A stretch of 64,000 nucleotides of DNA from Vreelandella sedimenti. GTDB taxonomy: Bacteria; Pseudomonadota; Gammaproteobacteria; Pseudomonadales; Halomonadaceae. The stretch is taken from positions 80,463 through 144,462 of the forward strand of contig NZ_JACCGK010000009.1 in assembly GCF_013416325.1 (NCBI RefSeq), written 5' to 3'. Shown here one piece after another: positions 1 to 8,582 of this stretch. The first letter of the stretch is position 1, and every line of letters starts with the position of its first letter. A program made the translations under genes and the position numbers. The notes under the pieces were generated by a model, which saw nothing but the letters and a program-made list of their open reading frames with translations, was not told the origin of the DNA and did not search any database.

Positions 1-203
1 CAGTACAGGTGGATGCCCGCTGCGCCAGAAATCGGAAGGCGAATTGGGTATGCTGTGCGCTTAAAAGGCGTAGGCATGTTCAGTACTCGTGTACCAGCGA
101 AATGTAGCAAGTTTCGGGTCGGCGCCAGGTAAGCAGCTTCTTATTATCCTCGCTGTTGATGGGGAGGTCTCCCTATCTCTGAACAGTGATGGAGATTACA
201 AAG

Positions 204-551
204 ATGGGTGCACTCGAAAATAAAGTTGCCATTGTTACTGGTGCCAGCGCAGGCATTGGAAGAGCGACTGCCCGGCTTTTCGCTAAGGAGGGGGCTACTG
301 TAGTGGTAGCGGCCAGGAGAGAGGCAGAGCTGGATGCGTTGGTCGACGCTATAAAAGAGGAGGGTGGCCAAGCGTTAGCGGTTGCTGGCGACGTCGGTGA
401 TGAGTATTTCGCCAGAAAGCTCGTTGACGAGACGCTCGCGAGGTTTGGTCAATTGGACGCAGCATTTAACCAGGCAGGCATTTTAGGCGCGATGGGGCCG
501 GTGCCCGAGATGTCATTGACCGATTGCGGAGTATCAATCAATCGCGTCTGA
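204..551 (+). pseudogene. Truncated short-chain dehydrogenase/reductase (SDR) fragment
   Basis: About 115 residues match the N-terminal half of a classical SDR oxidoreductase. They show the NAD(P)-binding TGASAGIG turn near residue 13 and an NQAG motif in place of the usual NNAG. The frame stops soon after the MSLTD segment, where a full SDR (about 250 residues) would continue into the helix leading to the Ser-Tyr-x3-Lys catalytic site. That whole catalytic half is absent. A GGAG at 191-194 sits well before the ATG at 204, so I prefer it to the upstream GTG (186) and ATG (189). No downstream SDR sequence was found before the next gene, so I read this as a deletion remnant. Confidence 0.7.
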
Positions 552-702
552 AGATAGGGCCTCTCTCTGACTATAATCAGGATTAGGGGGCCATGAGCTA
601 TGCAGCAGCACCATGCCACAGGCAGCCCGCTCTGGAGGAGAAGCTGCCCCTTTTGCTTGGAGTGCTGTTAATTGCCACATTAAAAATAGGACACAAAGAG
701 CT

Positions 703-1239
703 ATGACATCTCAGTTTAAAGCAACGCTTCTTCGTCCGGCCAAGCAGGATAGCGATAATTCATGGGCTTTTGTCTTGCTGCCCAAAAGCGTGAGTGAGAA
801 GCTCCCACGGCGAGGCAGGACAACGGTAGAGGGCACCCTCAATACTTATGCCTTCCAGGCTACTCTTGAACCGGACGGCCAATTGAGCCATTGGTTGCGG
901 GTAAGTAAAGAGCTGCTTGAATCGGCAGGCGTTAACAGTGGCGACGATGTCACCTTTGAGATTACGCCCGTAGAGCAGGAGCCTGAACCCGAGGTTCCCG
1001 CTGATTTGCAGGACGCCCTTGCAGCGTCTCCAGAAGCTCAAGCTGTTTGGAGCGATACCACGACGATTGCTCGCCTGGACTGGATTCATTGGATTACGTC
1101 CGCCAAGCAGTCCAAGACCCGAGCGAAGCGGATTCTCGATGCTTGCGACATGCTTGCTTCTGGAAAGCGCCGCGTTTGCTGCTTCGATCCATCTGGCTAT
1201 TACAGTAAAGCGTTTAGCCCACCTAAAACGGCAGGTTAG
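703..1239 (+). CDS. YdeI/OmpD-associated family protein (DUF1905 plus C-terminal YdeI-like helices)
   Basis: A protein of about 178 residues. The N-terminal part (residues 1-90) resembles the DUF1905 beta-barrel domain. The C-terminal part carries the IARLDWIHWI and SGKRRVCCF segments typical of the YdeI/OmpD-associated (bacteriocin-protection) family. The in-frame upstream ATG at 613 would add about 30 residues unlike the family, so the ATG at 703 is preferred. It converges on the azoreductase gene, with a hairpin between the two. The biochemical role of the family is poorly known; the family assignment is good, the function is not. Confidence 0.75.
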   Translation: MTSQFKATLLRPAKQDSDNSWAFVLLPKSVSEKLPRRGRTTVEGTLNTYAFQATLEPDGQLSHWLRVSKELLESAGVNSGDDVTFEITPVEQEPEPEVPADLQDALAASPEAQAVWSDTTTIARLDWIHWITSAKQSKTRAKRILDACDMLASGKRRVCCFDPSGYYSKAFSPPKTAG

Positions 1240-1280
1240 CGTTGCAGCCTCTGTATTGCTGTTCAAGATTAATAGCTTTT

Positions 1281-1320
1281 AAGCAGGGCAGCGCATATTG
1301 CACTGCCCAGCAACTGCTTA
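1281..1320. terminator. Bidirectional hairpin terminator between convergent genes
   Basis: GGGCAG (1286-1291) pairs with CTGCCC (1303-1308), with an inner GC/GC pairing. The hairpin lies in the 86-bp gap between two converging genes and is followed by CTTAAAAATTT. Placement and pairing support a shared terminator; the T tract is modest. Confidence 0.5.
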
Positions 1321-1325
1321 AAAAT

Positions 1326-1994
1326 TTATTCTTTGCTAGCCAAGTCAGTTGCTAGCAATCCGGCATTTTTAAGCGCATTGGCAACTGATTTCTGATGCCT
1401 TTCGTCCCCAAATTCTTGGTACTCTGACGTTATTTCATAAAATGACTCGACACCCAAGTACCTGCCCAATGTTTTTACATGCGGCCCGAGATGATTCATA
1501 TGCTCACGCTCACCTCCTGGACCAAACCCAAACTCTCCGCATGAGGTCACTAAAATAAGTGTTTTTCCAGACAAAATTGGCTCTATAGGATGGTCACCAC
1601 GAGACAAGTCAAAGCTAAATGTTTTATTTATGCGCATTACTTGATCGAACCACGCTTTAAGAGGGGCGGGCATGCCGTAGTTGTACATAGGTGATGATAT
1701 TAAGATGACATCCGCTTGAGATAGCTCACCAAATAGCTGATCTGATAAAGCCAGTTTTTCGCGTTGCTCAGAACTTTTTCGGTCATCCGGAGTAAACACA
1801 GCGCCTATCCAGTCTTGGTCAATGAAAGCTGGTGGATTTAAGCCAATATCACGATAAATGTAATTATCTGTACTTTTAGCAGACCTCCATTTATCAACAA
1901 ACTGCATAGCAATGCGCTTTGATATTGAGTTGTGGTCGGGGTTTGGGTTGGACGTCTTGCGTACGCTGGCATCTATATGAAGTAATGTGTGCAT
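1326..1994 (-). CDS. azoR: FMN-dependent NADH-azoreductase / NAD(P)H quinone oxidoreductase
   Basis: A flavodoxin-fold protein of about 222 residues. The N-terminus MHTLLHIDASVRK has the phosphate-loop character of AzoR enzymes. The segment SSPMYNYGMPAPLKAWFD matches the conserved FMN-binding stretch of the family, and a TSCGEFG segment follows. The family reduces azo dyes and quinones by two-electron transfer from NAD(P)H. The open frame extends upstream to 2252, but homology starts at the ATG ending at 1994, giving a normal family length. The gene is divergent from a LysR regulator, a common arrangement in which the regulator controls the reductase. Confidence 0.85.
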   Translation of the reverse strand: MHTLLHIDASVRKTSNPNPDHNSISKRIAMQFVDKWRSAKSTDNYIYRDIGLNPPAFIDQDWIGAVFTPDDRKSSEQREKLALSDQLFGELSQADVILISSPMYNYGMPAPLKAWFDQVMRINKTFSFDLSRGDHPIEPILSGKTLILVTSCGEFGFGPGGEREHMNHLGPHVKTLGRYLGVESFYEITSEYQEFGDERHQKSVANALKNAGLLATDLASKE

Positions 1995-2133
1995 AGTGGG
2001 CTCGACTGATAGTGATGTGGAGTGGCTATGCTGCCTTTTTGCCAATACTGCGACAAATGAATAAACTGGCTCGATAGATGAGTAAAACTTACCTAGTGAG
2101 AAACGGGTTTGAGTCCAAAATGGGGGGCTGGCG

Positions 2134-2982
2134 GTGAATGCTTCATTGCAAGCGATTAAGGTGTTTGAAGCAGCAGCTCGGCTGAGGAGCTTTAAAGATG
2201 CCGCTGAGGAGCTGTCGATAACGCCAGCAGGTGTGTCGCACCACATCAGCAACCTTGAGAGTAGGTTGGGAGTGCGGCTGTTTAACCGAAAAAACCGGAA
2301 AGTGATATTAACTTCAGAGGGGCACCAGCTCGCTGAGGCAACAACAGCAGGTCTGCAGAGAATTCAGACTGCGCTAGATAATATAAAGTCAGGGGCATCA
2401 CGACTGAATGTTGATACCACTTCATCCTTTGCTGCCCTGGTATTAATTCCATTATTACATGATTTCAATAAAACCAATCAAAATATTGATGTTGAAATAT
2501 CAACAGGTGAAGTGGTGGCATCTAAAATTAATGCCCTCTCTATCCGTTTGGGAGACGTAACCCGTGTTGATGAGTCAAGCTTATTGAAAAAAGAACGTTT
2601 TAACGTATATGGAGACTCTTCTTTTATTAACTCCATTACAGCGGATAAGCCTCCTGTTGTCTATCTGACTAAGTGGAAGAATAGTAAGTTGCCGGATTCA
2701 CCTTGGGCAAGCTGGTTAATGAAAAATGAGGGGTCTCTTCCAAACTTTGAAATAAGATATTTTGATCAGGAGCTCTATGGCGTGTATGAAGCTATTGCTG
2801 GGAAAGGGCTGGTGTTTTGTTCAGAGACTCTGGTTTCTGATTTTGTGAAAGCTAACACATTGCAGCCAATGTCGTATCAAGGCGTTGATTCAATGCTGTG
2901 TTACTACATCCCGACCCAAAGTTGGCAGCATAGCGCCAAAATGCAGGCCTTTGTCGATTGGCTTAAGTCTAAAGTTAATTGA
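2134..2982 (+). CDS. LysR-family transcriptional regulator (GcvA-like)
   Basis: A 282-residue protein. Residues 1-60 form a winged helix-turn-helix with the AARLRSFKDAAEELSITPAG pattern of GcvA-type LysR regulators, followed by a type 2 periplasmic-binding-like effector domain. The only reasonable start in frame is a GTG at 2134, preceded by a G-rich stretch. It is divergent from the azoreductase gene with about 140 bp between them, so I infer that it controls azoR and itself. The gene is noticeably AT-richer than the right half of the window, which fits later acquisition. Confidence 0.8.
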   Translation: MNASLQAIKVFEAAARLRSFKDAAEELSITPAGVSHHISNLESRLGVRLFNRKNRKVILTSEGHQLAEATTAGLQRIQTALDNIKSGASRLNVDTTSSFAALVLIPLLHDFNKTNQNIDVEISTGEVVASKINALSIRLGDVTRVDESSLLKKERFNVYGDSSFINSITADKPPVVYLTKWKNSKLPDSPWASWLMKNEGSLPNFEIRYFDQELYGVYEAIAGKGLVFCSETLVSDFVKANTLQPMSYQGVDSMLCYYIPTQSWQHSAKMQAFVDWLKSKVN

Positions 2983-3030
2983 ATTTCACATTGTGTTTGC
3001 TAAGTTTGCTCTTATAAGAGTGAGTAAGGC

Positions 3031-3314
3031 ATGGCAATTCAACACAGACAAGCGAGCCTACATGAAGCTCATGAGACCCTTGAAAGCCTTTTGTTAAATA
3101 AAGATGCGCTTATCAGCATTGAGCGAGCAACTGGTCTGTTGATTGCAACGTTTGAACGGAAAGGCCGTGTTTACTCTTGTGGTAACGGGGCAATGTGCAA
3201 TGCACTTTGCCGAAGAGCTTGCTGAGACAGCGCTGGGAAATCGATGGTGTTGTCTCAGACTCCGCACTATATGGAAGACTTGTAAGTGATGAGCCGCCGA
3301 CAGAATCGGCATAA
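3031..3314 (+). pseudogene. Frameshifted phosphoheptose isomerase-like (GmhA/SIS) remnant
   Basis: The frame from ATG 3031 reads like the N-terminus of a GmhA-type sugar isomerase: a helical start, then GRVYSCGNG, which aligns with the SCGNGGS motif of the family. The frame then breaks. Shifting frame at about 3195 restores AMHFAEEL, the next conserved GmhA block, so several bases are missing between the two. A third frame (3237-3314) gives a short, plausible tail ending in a stop, with no match that I recognise. The remaining 110 or so residues of the isomerase are absent. Confidence 0.65.
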
Positions 3315-3391
3315 TCAATGTCCTTCCATAGAGCATTGTCGCGGCTCCAAACTTTTATTCCGATAATCTAAAAAGCAATCAACGTGGACCC

Positions 3392-4222
3392 CTACAACAC
3401 ACTGTTGGGCTCAGCCTGATAGGCTTTATGAAGCAAGCTGATGAACGGGGTTGCTTCTGCAAAAGCAGTGTCTTCAAAAGCAGTGGTAGCAATGGCAGTG
3501 ACTGCGATCCCAGGTGTCCATGAATTCATCACCGCGGCACCGGACAGTTCCTGAAGACGCTCAATGGTGATCTTTTCGTGACGCTGGGGAATACCTAGAC
3601 GATCCAATTGACGTTGGATGATGCTCATCATCGTGCCCTGCAACATTGTCGCCTGTGGCCAGATAACCGCCTCACCGTCCCAGAAGACAAGGTTCCAGAT
3701 AGTTGCCTCGCTCAATCGCCCGTGGCGGTCAACAAAGGCTGCATCGTCGAAGCCGTCGCGTATGGCCTTATGCAGGTAGTAGGTTTTGCCAGCCTCACCA
3801 ACGTGCTTGATGGAGGCTAGGGCTCTTTCGTGCTTCACTACGCTTAGTCTCAGCGGGCCTTCCGGCCCATTTGACGGCGCACCAGTGCGTACCAGCACGG
3901 CGGGTTCTGTATTCATGCTGGCTGCGGTGAATTCGCCATAATGCGAGAACACGGTAACCGTCAACGACTGGTCCTCCGGTCCTTCATCGATGGCCGTTTT
4001 GATATAGAGCTTCAGTTGGTCATCGGGCAGCGCTATGCCGAAAAACGCCATGGATGCTTTCCGTAGGCGATCTAAATGAAGATCCATTCCCTTGACCTTG
4101 CGGCTTCGCACCTGCATGGCCGTGAAATGGGCAAACCCTGCAAAGGCCAGGGGTATCAACTCTGAAAGAGTGGCGGGCTGCCCATTAATATGGGCCTGAA
4201 AATTGCTAGTGTTAGTGGACAT
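3392..4222 (-). CDS. Class IV aminotransferase-like PLP enzyme
   Basis: A 276-residue protein of the branched-chain / D-amino-acid aminotransferase and aminodeoxychorismate lyase superfamily. Visible features are an N-terminal subdomain with a QVRSRKVKGMDLHLDRL stretch, a putative PLP lysine region around IKHVGEAGKTYYLHKA, and the family-typical DRHGRLSEATIWNLVFWDG block (usually D-x-x-G-x-L-x-E). The ATG at 4222 is chosen over an upstream alternative at 4237. The gene is divergent from a MerR regulator, and a MerR-type dyad lies inside its predicted promoter. The substrate cannot be told from sequence. Confidence 0.75.
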   Translation of the reverse strand: MSTNTSNFQAHINGQPATLSELIPLAFAGFAHFTAMQVRSRKVKGMDLHLDRLRKASMAFFGIALPDDQLKLYIKTAIDEGPEDQSLTVTVFSHYGEFTAASMNTEPAVLVRTGAPSNGPEGPLRLSVVKHERALASIKHVGEAGKTYYLHKAIRDGFDDAAFVDRHGRLSEATIWNLVFWDGEAVIWPQATMLQGTMMSIIQRQLDRLGIPQRHEKITIERLQELSGAAVMNSWTPGIAVTAIATTAFEDTAFAEATPFISLLHKAYQAEPNSVL

Positions 4223-4261
4223 GGCAGTGACTCCCAATTGAACTTGCAGTGAGGAATCACT

Positions 4262-4293
4262 ACGCTAAACCCTTACAGCACTGTAAGAGTCAA
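4262..4293 (-). promoter_or_regulatory. MerR-type operator/promoter of the class IV aminotransferase gene
   Basis: On the minus strand a -35 TTGACT (4288-4293) is followed after 19-20 bp by TTAGCG/TAGCGT. The spacer holds the near-perfect dyad CTTACAG-CA-CTGTAAG (4272-4287). An over-long spacer filled by a palindrome is the known architecture of MerR-activated promoters. It lies directly upstream of the divergent merR-type gene. Confidence 0.7.
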
Positions 4294-4301
4294 GAGAGCG
4301 A

Positions 4302-4652
4302 ATGAAAATAGGTGAACTGGCTAAACGCACCGGGGTGAGCATCCGCATGCTGCGCTACTATGAAACGGAAGGTTTGCTTAAGCCAAAGCGTACCACTAAT
4401 GGGTATCGTCATTACGCGCAGGGTGAAATCCGGACTGTCGAACGGATCAAACTACTCGGTTCAGCAGGCATGACTCTAGCAACCGTCAAGCAGTTCCTAC
4501 CGTGTGTGAGAGGGGAGGGCCCAGTCTTCGAGCCCTGTGACGAACTACGCAATGTCCTGCACGAACAAATTGATATCGCCGACCAGAAAGCGGCGAAACT
4601 GGCCCAAAGCCGTGCTATTTTGGAGAGTTTCCTGTGCGATATAGAACGGTGA
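4302..4652 (+). CDS. MerR-family transcriptional regulator
   Basis: A 116-residue regulator with an N-terminal MKIGELAKRTGVSIRMLRYY winged helix-turn-helix and a C-terminal coiled-coil dimerisation helix. Two cysteines (in LPC and EPCDEL) flank a variable loop. This pair is common in a MerR subgroup of unknown ligand and differs from the C-terminal metal-binding loop of CueR or ZntR. It is divergent from the class IV aminotransferase gene and probably activates it through the dyad at 4272-4287. Confidence 0.85.
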   Translation: MKIGELAKRTGVSIRMLRYYETEGLLKPKRTTNGYRHYAQGEIRTVERIKLLGSAGMTLATVKQFLPCVRGEGPVFEPCDELRNVLHEQIDIADQKAAKLAQSRAILESFLCDIER

Positions 4653-4700
4653 TGAGCCGATGGGTAACGGAAGTGTTAAGGGGTATATGCGCGGGTAAAA

Positions 4701-4856
4701 ATGTTTCAGGCTCGACAGTGGATAGCGCGAGACAATATGCGCATTGCCGTGGCCGCTAACCGGCTTGGCTATGACTCTGAAGCCTCATTCAGTCGCGCGT
4801 TCAAACGCATTATTGGACACCCGCCGAGTGGAGCACGTGAAATAGAGATCGTGTGA
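4701..4856 (+). pseudogene. AraC-family regulator C-terminal fragment
   Basis: A 51-codon frame beginning MFQARQWIARDNMRI and containing VAANRLGYDSEASFSRAFKR followed by GHPPSGAR. This is the second helix-turn-helix and signature of AraC/XylS regulators. All sequence N-terminal to this half-domain is missing, so it is a relic. The interval up to the next gene (4857-4908) shows nothing else. Confidence 0.75.
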
Positions 4857-4908
4857 TGGTGAAACGTTCTCTTCAACATCCAGCGAAAGAGGATGGCATA
4901 GGAACGAT

Positions 4909-5697
4909 TTAGCTGTCGAAGTAAACAACCATCTTTAAGTGGCGGTGCTCATCAACGATTAGCGTCTCATGGGTATAGGTATGATGCACGCCACCTGTAT
5001 CAAGGAGGCTGCTGATTCCTCGAATATACCCCTCCATATTTGAAGCATCCCACCAGCGCCGAAAGTCTGGAGACAACTGACTAAGTTCGTCGATCAGCGT
5101 TTGCATGATCGGGTCTTCAGGGGCGACAGCTAAGTCACAACGAAACTGTGCCAGCATATGCGCTGCATCCTGTTGCCAGTCGGGGAGGCGACGCCGCAAG
5201 TCGGGAGCTGTAAATACCATCCTTAATAGATTGCGCTCAGACCCTCCACGGGTGCTGAACTGGAGTAGCTCATCAGCCTGGGTATTCCAGCCAATCACAT
5301 CCCAACGCAGGTTCATGACATAGCTAGGTCGAGTCAGCTCATCCATCAGAGATTGAATCCGGGGAGAAGTGTGCTGCTCTTGATACGCTTCTGCCGGTGG
5401 TGCCCGCCGGTGTGCCAACAGAAAAAGATGGCAGCACTCGGCGTCATCCAGTTTCAGGGCACGGGAGATATTGAGCAGGAAGCGTTCGGAGACCTTAATG
5501 TCACGGCCCTGCTCAAACCATGTGTACCAAGTCAGCCCTACCCCGGCGAGTGCCGCAACCTCTTCTCGCCTTAGGCCTGCGGTACGCCTTCGCCCGCTGG
5601 TGGGAAGCCCGACGTCAGCGGGCGTCAATTTACGGCGGTGCCGCAGGATGAATTCCGTGAGATCACTCTGTGTTCGCTCAAGCCTGGAATGCGCCAT
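4909..5697 (-). CDS. XRE-family regulator with MmyB-like ligand-binding domain
   Basis: A 262-residue regulator. The N-terminal helix-turn-helix includes the typical RRTAGLRREEVAALAGVGLT and WYTWFEQGRDI segments, and the C-terminal part is the PAS-like MmyB domain (MNLRWDVIGWN). The ATG at 5697 is preceded by an AAAGG ribosome site, so the longer frame to 5772 is unlikely. It is divergent from a DHA2 efflux pump, with only about 90 bp between starts, so local control of the pump is the simplest inference. Confidence 0.85.
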   Translation of the reverse strand: MAHSRLERTQSDLTEFILRHRRKLTPADVGLPTSGRRRTAGLRREEVAALAGVGLTWYTWFEQGRDIKVSERFLLNISRALKLDDAECCHLFLLAHRRAPPAEAYQEQHTSPRIQSLMDELTRPSYVMNLRWDVIGWNTQADELLQFSTRGGSERNLLRMVFTAPDLRRRLPDWQQDAAHMLAQFRCDLAVAPEDPIMQTLIDELSQLSPDFRRWWDASNMEGYIRGISSLLDTGGVHHTYTHETLIVDEHRHLKMVVYFDS

Positions 5698-5790
5698 GCT
5701 ATTACCTTTAGTAATAGGATAATTGGCTATATTGTAACCCCATAAAAGGTGTCTGAAAATGTCTGCTTCCATGATGAAGTTGGAGGCGGC

Positions 5791-7356
5791 ATGTCATTAA
5801 AATGTGATGTTCACACCCCTTTTTATGCTGATGCAGGCGGACGGCTCCATAACAAAGCTGGCATGAAGGAGTGGTTGGGGCTTGCGGTACTGGCGCTACC
5901 CACCATGCTGCTAGGGCTCGACGTAACTATTCTCTATCTCGCGCTTCCTGCCTTAGCGGTAGAACTGCAACCGAGCAGCACCCAGGCACTGTGGATCATG
6001 GACGCTTACGGCTTCATGATCACTGGCTTCTTGATCACTATGGGCACGCTAGGGGATCTGATTGGCCGACGTCGACTACTGATGATGGGCGCCTTTGCGT
6101 TTGCGACCGCATCTGTGTTTGCAGCTTATGCACCAAGTTCCGAGTGGCTAATTGTGGCGCGGGCAGCGCTAGGTATTGCCGGGGCAACCCTGATGCCTTC
6201 TACGCTAGCCCTAATAAGCAATATGTTTTTTGATCTGCGTCAGCGGGCTCTGGCGATTGGGATCTGGGCAACTATGTTCGCATTAGGCATGGCCTTGGGG
6301 CCCGTGGTCGGTGGGTTACTGTTAGCATCTTTCTGGTGGGGAGCCGCTTTCCTAATTGCCGTGCCCGTCGTCATCATCTTGTTGTTAGCTGCCCCGTTAC
6401 TGTTGCCGGAGTACCGTAACCCACATGCAGGCCGCCTGGATCTTTTGAGTGTCCTGTTGTTGTTGATAGCAGTTTTGCCAAGTATTTATAGCATAAAGGA
6501 ATTCTCCAAAGCGGGTGTAACGCCCGTGGTATTGGTTACGCTTTCTGTGGGTGTCGTAGGAATAATGCTCTTTATACGCCGACAAAAGCATCTTCTCGAT
6601 CCACTTCTTGACCTCAAATTGTTTGCCAGTAAAACGTTAACTGCCGCACTTTTCATACTTCTGATAGGACTGGTGGGCGTTGCGGGAATGATGCTCTTAG
6701 TCACTCAATATCTTCAGCTAGTGGCGGGCTACACGCCGCTGGTTGCTGGGCTGTGGATGGGGCCTCCGGCGCTGATGATGGTGCTGGCCGGTATACTTGC
6801 ACCACTCTTTGCGCGACGTATTCGACCAGCCTTTGTGATTGCGATAGCCCTTGTTTTTTCAGGCATTGGCTGCGGCTTACTTGCGCACGTCCACTCAAAC
6901 GCCGTTCAAGTAACCCAGGTTGTAATGGGGTTTTCGCTGGTCTACCTGGGGTTGGGTACGATGGCGGCACTTGGCACAGATTTGGTGGTAGGGGCCGCAC
7001 CACGGGAAAAAGCAGGTTCCGCATCAGCGATGTCGGAAATGGTTCAAGAATTAGGAGTGGCGCTTGGCGTGGCTCTTCTCGGCAGCTTGGCTGCTCTGTT
7101 GTATCGAGTGAAAATTGCGAATGTGATTCCTGACGGAGTATCACCAGAAGTGCCCACTGCACTTGGAGAAAGTCTATGGGCAACAATGGTTATCTCTGAT
7201 CAAATCTCTGCAGGGTTACTTGAACAAGCACAAGCTGCGTTTACGCAAGGTATGAATATGGCCGCTACGGTGAGTGGTGTTGCCTTCATGGCGCTAGCGT
7301 TTATGTCAGTAGTCACACTTAGGCATGTGGAGGTCATTGGTGAAGAAAGATTATAA
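5791..7356 (+). CDS. MFS drug transporter, DHA2 family (SmvA/QacA-like, 14 TM)
   Basis: A protein of about 521 residues with 14 predicted membrane segments. The first helix is followed by the LDVTILYLALPALA motif of DHA2 pumps, then a motif-A type loop GDLIGRRRLLM and a motif C-like stretch in helix 5. It resembles SmvA/QacA exporters of quaternary ammonium compounds and other cations, driven by proton antiport. A GTG at 5749 would extend the protein, but GGAGG four bases before the ATG at 5791 favours that start. The divergent XRE/MmyB gene is the likely regulator. Confidence 0.85.
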   Translation: MSLKCDVHTPFYADAGGRLHNKAGMKEWLGLAVLALPTMLLGLDVTILYLALPALAVELQPSSTQALWIMDAYGFMITGFLITMGTLGDLIGRRRLLMMGAFAFATASVFAAYAPSSEWLIVARAALGIAGATLMPSTLALISNMFFDLRQRALAIGIWATMFALGMALGPVVGGLLLASFWWGAAFLIAVPVVIILLLAAPLLLPEYRNPHAGRLDLLSVLLLLIAVLPSIYSIKEFSKAGVTPVVLVTLSVGVVGIMLFIRRQKHLLDPLLDLKLFASKTLTAALFILLIGLVGVAGMMLLVTQYLQLVAGYTPLVAGLWMGPPALMMVLAGILAPLFARRIRPAFVIAIALVFSGIGCGLLAHVHSNAVQVTQVVMGFSLVYLGLGTMAALGTDLVVGAAPREKAGSASAMSEMVQELGVALGVALLGSLAALLYRVKIANVIPDGVSPEVPTALGESLWATMVISDQISAGLLEQAQAAFTQGMNMAATVSGVAFMALAFMSVVTLRHVEVIGEERL

Positions 7357-7360
7357 GGAA

Positions 7361-7508
7361 CCTCTGATTAACTATTACGCTTGCCTATACGGCGTTAAAA
7401 ATCGCCTCGTGCGCGAGTCCGATCAAAATGCTCATTTACTGCTAGTAAACTCCGCCTTTTCGTTGATTTTTGCCTTGTCTAGCCTGCGCTCATTACGTTA
7501 ATCAGAGG
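7361..7508. repeat. 148-bp imperfect palindrome with 12-bp terminal inverted repeats (MITE/REP-like)
   Basis: The ends are CCTCTGATTAAC (7361-7372) and GTTAATCAGAGG (7497-7508), an exact 12-bp inverted repeat. Inward of the ends the two halves still pair imperfectly, for example GCTTGCCTATAC-GGC against the complement of GCCTTGTCTAGCCTGCGC. There is no coding capacity. It lies between the ends of the convergent MFS and mntP genes and may also act as a two-way terminator. No second copy was seen in this window. Confidence 0.6.
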
Positions 7509-7524
7509 CGCCATAAGTTACGCG

Positions 7525-8085
7525 TTAAAAAAACGCCGTATGCTCTGCCAGCACCGCTAAACCAATCCCGATTAGCATAATACCGCCAATAAGTTCTGCC
7601 CAGTGACCGACAAACTTGCCAAGCCTATTGCCCAGAAAAGTGCCTATAGAGGCCATTACCGTAGTAGCGAGGCCGATAGCTAGGCTGGTGGCGATGATAT
7701 TGGCATCGATAAAGGCGAGGCTGGCGCCCACGGCCATGGCATCAATACTGGTCGCCGTGGCGGTTAACACTAATAGCCAGAGTGTTTGTTTGCGCTGTTC
7801 TATCTTGTCATCTTTTTTGAGCCCGGCATACATCATATGCAGGCCAATAATTGAAAGTAGCGTAAAGGCCACCCAGTGATCCCAGGCTTGCACATGCTGC
7901 TGGGATGCCTTGCCCGCTACCCAGCCGAGTACCGGGGTAATGGCTTCGATCACACCAAAGACCAGGCCAATACCGATGGCGTGACTATACCGTGGCTTTT
8001 GCAGCTCGGCGCCTTTGCTGATGGAGGCGGCGAAGGCATCCGCCGACATGGATACGGCCAGAAACAGCAGGGTAATCGGTGTCAT
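7525..8085 (-). CDS. mntP: Manganese efflux pump MntP
   Basis: A 186-residue protein with six predicted membrane helices arranged as an internal repeat. The first half contains MSADAFAASISKGA and the second TSIDAMAVGASLAF; the paired acidic residues in these helices are the signature of MntP (formerly YebN). The family exports Mn2+ from the cytoplasm. The leader (8086-8180) contains a short AAAAGT/ACTTTT stem at 8108-8126. I could not recognise a yybP-ykoY manganese riboswitch there, though such elements often precede this gene. Confidence 0.9.
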   Translation of the reverse strand: MTPITLLFLAVSMSADAFAASISKGAELQKPRYSHAIGIGLVFGVIEAITPVLGWVAGKASQQHVQAWDHWVAFTLLSIIGLHMMYAGLKKDDKIEQRKQTLWLLVLTATATSIDAMAVGASLAFIDANIIATSLAIGLATTVMASIGTFLGNRLGKFVGHWAELIGGIMLIGIGLAVLAEHTAFF

Positions 8086-8582
8086 GGAGTGTGAACTCGC
8101 TCGCTGGAAAAGTACCGCGCACTTTTACCCAGTGGCAGAGTAGTAATACTATGCTTGAGTGTAAGAGTCGGGTATTCAATAGCGATGAATCCTACCACGA
8201 TTTATTAAACAAACAAGAAAAAGCCTTAAAATAAAGTTTGTAATAGTGAACTAATATAGCCTTGGCTAACAATGTGTTGGTTAGCTGATTTTCTTTGCTG
8301 TTTATATGTTTGGGGGTATCCATAACAAAAAGTGTGCCTGTTTCTTTTGAAGTTTTTATGGTGCCACGAAACGTTTTTGATATAAGGCTCTATGGTCGTG
8401 ATTATTGCTTTTTTGTTATATATAAAGATATGTAAGGCCGGTTTTTTAAACGGTTTAATTCGGTTGATGGAGGAGCGGTTTTAATGGCTAAATGGATGAA
8501 TATATACATAGCTAAGTACATAAATAGCTAAATAGCCGTTATCAAAATCATCGAGAAAACCGGAAGCCGATCACTCTGGAAG
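8086..8582. other. AT-rich intergenic region with no recognised gene
   Basis: About 500 bp between two minus-strand genes, much richer in A and T than its neighbours from 8180 to 8540. It contains a small AAAAGT/ACTTTT stem-loop (8108-8126), a GCTAAC/GTTAGC pairing near 8265-8290 and several AGCTAA-type short repeats near 8500. I see no coding frame with family features. Composition suggests foreign or degraded DNA. Confidence 0.4.

Noticed and set aside
1..129. Open frame from the left edge that could be a gene tail
   Set aside because: About 43 codons without any recognisable motif; an equally short open frame exists on the other strand, so neither can be supported.
6701..7186. 161-codon minus-strand frame within the DHA2 pump gene
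   Set aside because: Proline- and serine-rich antisense shadow without start or family features.
8086..8180. Manganese (yybP-ykoY) riboswitch before mntP
   Set aside because: Only a small AAAAGT/ACTTTT stem is present; the conserved riboswitch core could not be found by eye.
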